Assembly: GCA_003158115.1 (NCBI GenBank)
Contig: PMGM01000093.1
Location: 14,873 to 21,892, forward strand
DNA length: 7,020 nucleotides
Reading direction: 5' to 3'
Source: Methanobacterium sp.
Lineage (GTDB): Archaea > Methanobacteriota > Methanobacteria > Methanobacteriales > Methanobacteriaceae
The position numbers were made by a program, and so were the translations under genes. The notes under the pieces are model-generated. The model worked only from the letters and a program-made list of their open reading frames with translations, was not told the origin of the DNA and did not search any database. Below are positions 5,738 through 7,020 of this stretch, piece by piece. Every line of letters begins with the position of its first letter. Position 1 is the first letter of the stretch.

Positions 5738-6004
5738 TCACCCATTAGAACAAACTTTTATATTATTGAACTTTGTAATCAATCCTAACCTACCATACTT
5801 TCCTCTTCCTTTTCTGTGTGAACAGATTTTTTTAAATTCTTTCTTCATCTTTTCGTCTGTTAAAAATGCAATATACTGTTCAACGAGTTTAATGTCATTT
5901 TCATGAACTTCTTCAAATTTATGATTTTGTTCAAATAATTCATCTTCGACTATATGAAATGATTCATGAGTTAAAATTTCAGGCCTTTGAATATTTAGAA
6001 GCAT
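5738..6004 (-). CDS. Uncharacterised acidic protein, 88 residues
   Basis: Begins MLLNIQRPEILTHESFHIVE. Residues 9-32 are acidic with histidines (THESFHIVEDELFEQNHKFEEVHE, in two parts, including an H-E-x-x-H that reads HESFH at 13-17). Residues 36-60 form a helix (NDIKLVEQYIAFL, DEKMKKEFKKI), and the end is basic (SHRKGRGKYGRLG). HExxH is the zinc-protease motif, but here the flanks are not those of a known protease, so I treat it as chance unless homologs support it. The ATG at 6004 has no SD. The frame stays open for 21 more codons up to a TAG but contains no start codon there. A TATA-like element at 6072-6083 puts transcript start near 6050, consistent with ATG 6004. A terminator follows directly. 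Family unknown. Confidence 0.55.
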   Translation of the reverse strand: MLLNIQRPEILTHESFHIVEDELFEQNHKFEEVHENDIKLVEQYIAFLTDEKMKKEFKKICSHRKGRGKYGRLGLITKFNNIKVCSNG

Positions 6005-6071
6005 AGAAAAACTTTCATCATTAATCGAGATTAGATGATCAACATCATAGGAATAATATTGATCTATCTAA

Positions 6072-6083
6072 CAAATATAAAAA
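6072..6083 (-). promoter_or_regulatory. TATA-like element for the 88-residue gene
   Basis: The minus strand reads TTTTTATATTTG. The expected transcript start near 6050 would leave a leader of about 46 bases before the ATG at 6004. Confidence 0.4.
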
Positions 6084-6216
6084 TAAGTGTAACAACTTTT
6101 TGAAAATTATAAGATTATTAATCTAGATAAAATAGAGTGATAAATAATTATTTAATTTCAAAATTTCATTAAAATAAAAGTTCATTATATGTGAAATATA
6201 ATTCATAAATAGCATA

Positions 6217-6225
6217 TTATAAATA
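6217..6225 (+). promoter_or_regulatory. TATA box for the small membrane protein gene
   Basis: TTATAAATA, with an expected transcript start about 25 bases downstream (near 6246-6250) and a leader of about 60 bases before the ATG at 6309. The same nonamer recurs at 6492-6500, just before the next gene. Confidence 0.45.
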
Positions 6226-6308
6226 GATGATGATATAAAATCATACAATAGAGATCAAATTCATCTAATCTAAATTGGGAAATTAAAAACCAAAAAGGAT
6301 AGTAAAAT

Positions 6309-6485
6309 ATGAAATCTGAAAAATATTTAGGAAATTCTAAAAGATTTTATGTTATAGGACTTCTGTTTTTTTTATTTGGATTAATACTTATTGATATAGA
6401 GTTCAGTGATTTAGATTATTCAATAATAGGAATTGGAATAATATTATTGGTTTTAGGAGTAAATGAAACTATAAAATCTGAATGA
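6309..6485 (+). CDS. Small two-helix membrane protein, 58 residues
   Basis: Starts MKSEKYLGNSKRFYVIGL and ends VNETIKSE. Two hydrophobic helices are evident: residues 13-30 (FYVIGLLFFLFGLILIDI) and 39-52 (SIIGIGIILLVLGV), joined by a short acidic loop (EFSDLDY). The positively charged N-terminus suggests both ends face the cytoplasm, with the acidic loop outside. AAGGA lies 9 bases before the ATG, a modest ribosome site. Membrane proteins of this form are common in methanogens and mostly have no known function; I do not recognise this one. The following gene starts 41 bases later on the same strand, so the two may be co-transcribed and might work together. Confidence 0.65.
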   Translation: MKSEKYLGNSKRFYVIGLLFFLFGLILIDIEFSDLDYSIIGIGIILLVLGVNETIKSE

Positions 6486-6491
6486 TTTGAA

Positions 6492-6500
6492 TTATAAATA
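6492..6500 (+). promoter_or_regulatory. Possible TATA box before the 87-residue gene
   Basis: TTATAAATA lies 7 bases after the stop of the membrane protein gene. Transcription from it would start near 6518-6523, at or after the SD (6516-6521), leaving almost no leader. Co-transcription from the upstream promoter is at least as likely. Confidence 0.25.
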
Positions 6501-6526
6501 ATTTAATCGTAAAATAAGGTGAGAAA

Positions 6527-6790
6527 ATGAGTGAAAAAATTAGAGATCCTATGATGGAATTGTTTATGGAAATAGATGGAAGAGTAGAAAAAGCTATTGA
6601 AATGATTAGAAAAGAGGAAGATATTCCTGAAATAGATTATAAAATGTTGATCACAGATAAAGAATCTTTACTAGAAATTTTTAAAGCCCGAATTGGAGAT
6701 CCTAAAGAAGTACAATATGAAAAAATTTGGGCAAACAATCTTATAAATAAAATAGATCTAATCTTTGAAACAAATAATAAAAAATTATAA
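6527..6790 (+). CDS. Uncharacterised charged helical protein, 87 residues
   Basis: Starts MSEKIRDPMMELFMEIDGRV at an ATG with AAGGTGA four bases upstream, a strong archaeal ribosome site. The composition is rich in Glu, Lys and Ile, and helices are likely at about 7-29 (DPMMELFMEIDGRVEKAIEMIRK), 44-56 (DKESLLEIFKARI) and 60-80 (KEVQYEKIWANNLINKIDLIF), with the segment EEDIPEIDYKML between the first two. There are no cysteines, membrane segments or nucleotide-binding motif. It is probably soluble and cytoplasmic, perhaps oligomeric. Function unknown. It follows the small membrane protein gene by 41 bases; eight T right after the stop mark the transcript end. A soluble partner of the membrane protein is conceivable but unsupported by motif. 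Confidence 0.75.
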   Translation: MSEKIRDPMMELFMEIDGRVEKAIEMIRKEEDIPEIDYKMLITDKESLLEIFKARIGDPKEVQYEKIWANNLINKIDLIFETNNKKL

Positions 6791-6791
6791 A

Positions 6792-6799
6792 TTTTTTTT
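6792..6799 (+). terminator. T8 terminator after the 87-residue gene
   Basis: Eight T begin one base after the stop codon at 6788-6790. No hairpin is visible, which is normal for archaeal oligo-T termination. Confidence 0.5.
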
Positions 6800-6942
6800 A
6801 ATGAAAATCCAATTGATTATTTAACCTCTACAAAAAGTCGAATAAATTTATTATAGTTTTTGTACTTAAATGTACTATTAAAACATATTATCATTGATTT
6901 TGAAAGGTAAAAGATTGTAATAATTGATTCATTCTTAACAAT

Positions 6943-7020
6943 TTAGTCAAGTAATATTTCCACTAATTTTCTTACGTATGGAATAACAATAAAAGCTATT
7001 GGAGCAGAAACGATAATTCC
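6943..7020 (-). CDS. C-terminal end of a probable membrane protein
   Basis: The minus strand enters from the right edge reading GIIVSAPIAFIVIPYVRKL and ends VEILLD before a TAA at 6943-6945. A hydrophobic helix of about 15 residues followed by an Arg-Lys pair and a short hydrophobic tail is typical of the last transmembrane segment of a transporter or other membrane protein with a cytoplasmic end. The 25 residues seen are too few to name a family. It converges with the gene at 6527-6790 across a 152-base spacer with no further gene. Confidence 0.6.
   Translation of the reverse strand, partial: GIIVSAPIAFIVIPYVRKLVEILLD

Larger units (their letters stand above)
6005..6308. other. Divergent promoter region between 5738-6004 and 6309-6485
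   Basis: Very A+T-rich, without a gene. It holds one TATA candidate for each direction (6072-6083 minus, 6217-6225 plus). An 11-base inverted repeat, AGATTAGATGA at 6028-6038 and TCATCTAATCT at 6261-6271, places one copy close to the start of each gene. Confidence 0.45.

Noticed and set aside
5706..5906. Plus-strand frame of 66 codons opposite 5738-6004
   Set aside because: No SD, low-complexity Phe/Leu/Ser composition, and the opposite strand has both a promoter-like element and a hairpin terminator.
1..7020. CRISPR array, tRNA, rRNA or intact insertion sequence
   Set aside because: I saw no regularly spaced repeats, no tRNA-like cloverleaf with T-loop signature, and no complete transposase with terminal repeats on either strand.

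Overview
The window looks like a piece of a low-GC methanogen chromosome, most likely Methanobacterium or a close relative. This is an inference. The evidence is: very A+T-rich spacers with TATA-box-like elements, Shine-Dalgarno sites matching parts of GGAGGTGAT, oligo-T stretches after genes, an acetate-type AMP-forming acetyl-CoA synthetase paired with a GPR1/FUN34/YaaH acetate transporter, and many tiny unrecognised genes in long spacers. No rRNA, tRNA, CRISPR array or intact mobile element is visible.

Left part (1-2040): all genes are on the minus strand. The window opens with the first 17 codons of a response-regulator receiver domain. Then come five small genes that I cannot assign to a function: 239-388, 644-811, 829-1008, 1263-1460 and 1735-2040. 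Genes 829-1008 and 644-811 form a tight pair, and the first encodes a small protein with a C-x2-C...C-x2-H metal-site pattern. Several of these genes have a visible SD and a T-tract after them, so they look like real short genes rather than noise.

Central part (2041-5260): an acetate-assimilation operon on the minus strand. acs (3222-5123) is promoter-proximal and the transporter gene (2565-3146) follows after 75 bases. The transporter would bring in acetate or acetic acid, and Acs would convert it to acetyl-CoA. The acs promoter has a TATA-like box with overlapping palindromic repeats just upstream (5211-5242) and an 8-base direct repeat between the TATA box and the start codon. A long imperfect stem-loop followed by eight T closes the operon (2417-2510).

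Right part (5260-7020): the spacer upstream of acs holds a broken plus-strand coding remnant in three frames (5339-5669). A small minus-strand gene (5738-6004) with a clear hairpin terminator is divergent from two small plus-strand genes, a two-helix membrane protein (6309-6485) and a charged helical protein (6527-6790). The window ends with the last 25 codons of a minus-strand protein, probably a membrane protein (6943-7020).

Several longest-possible reading frames here start at a GTG or TTG inside or before the ribosome-binding site. I moved those starts to the first ATG with a correctly placed SD.
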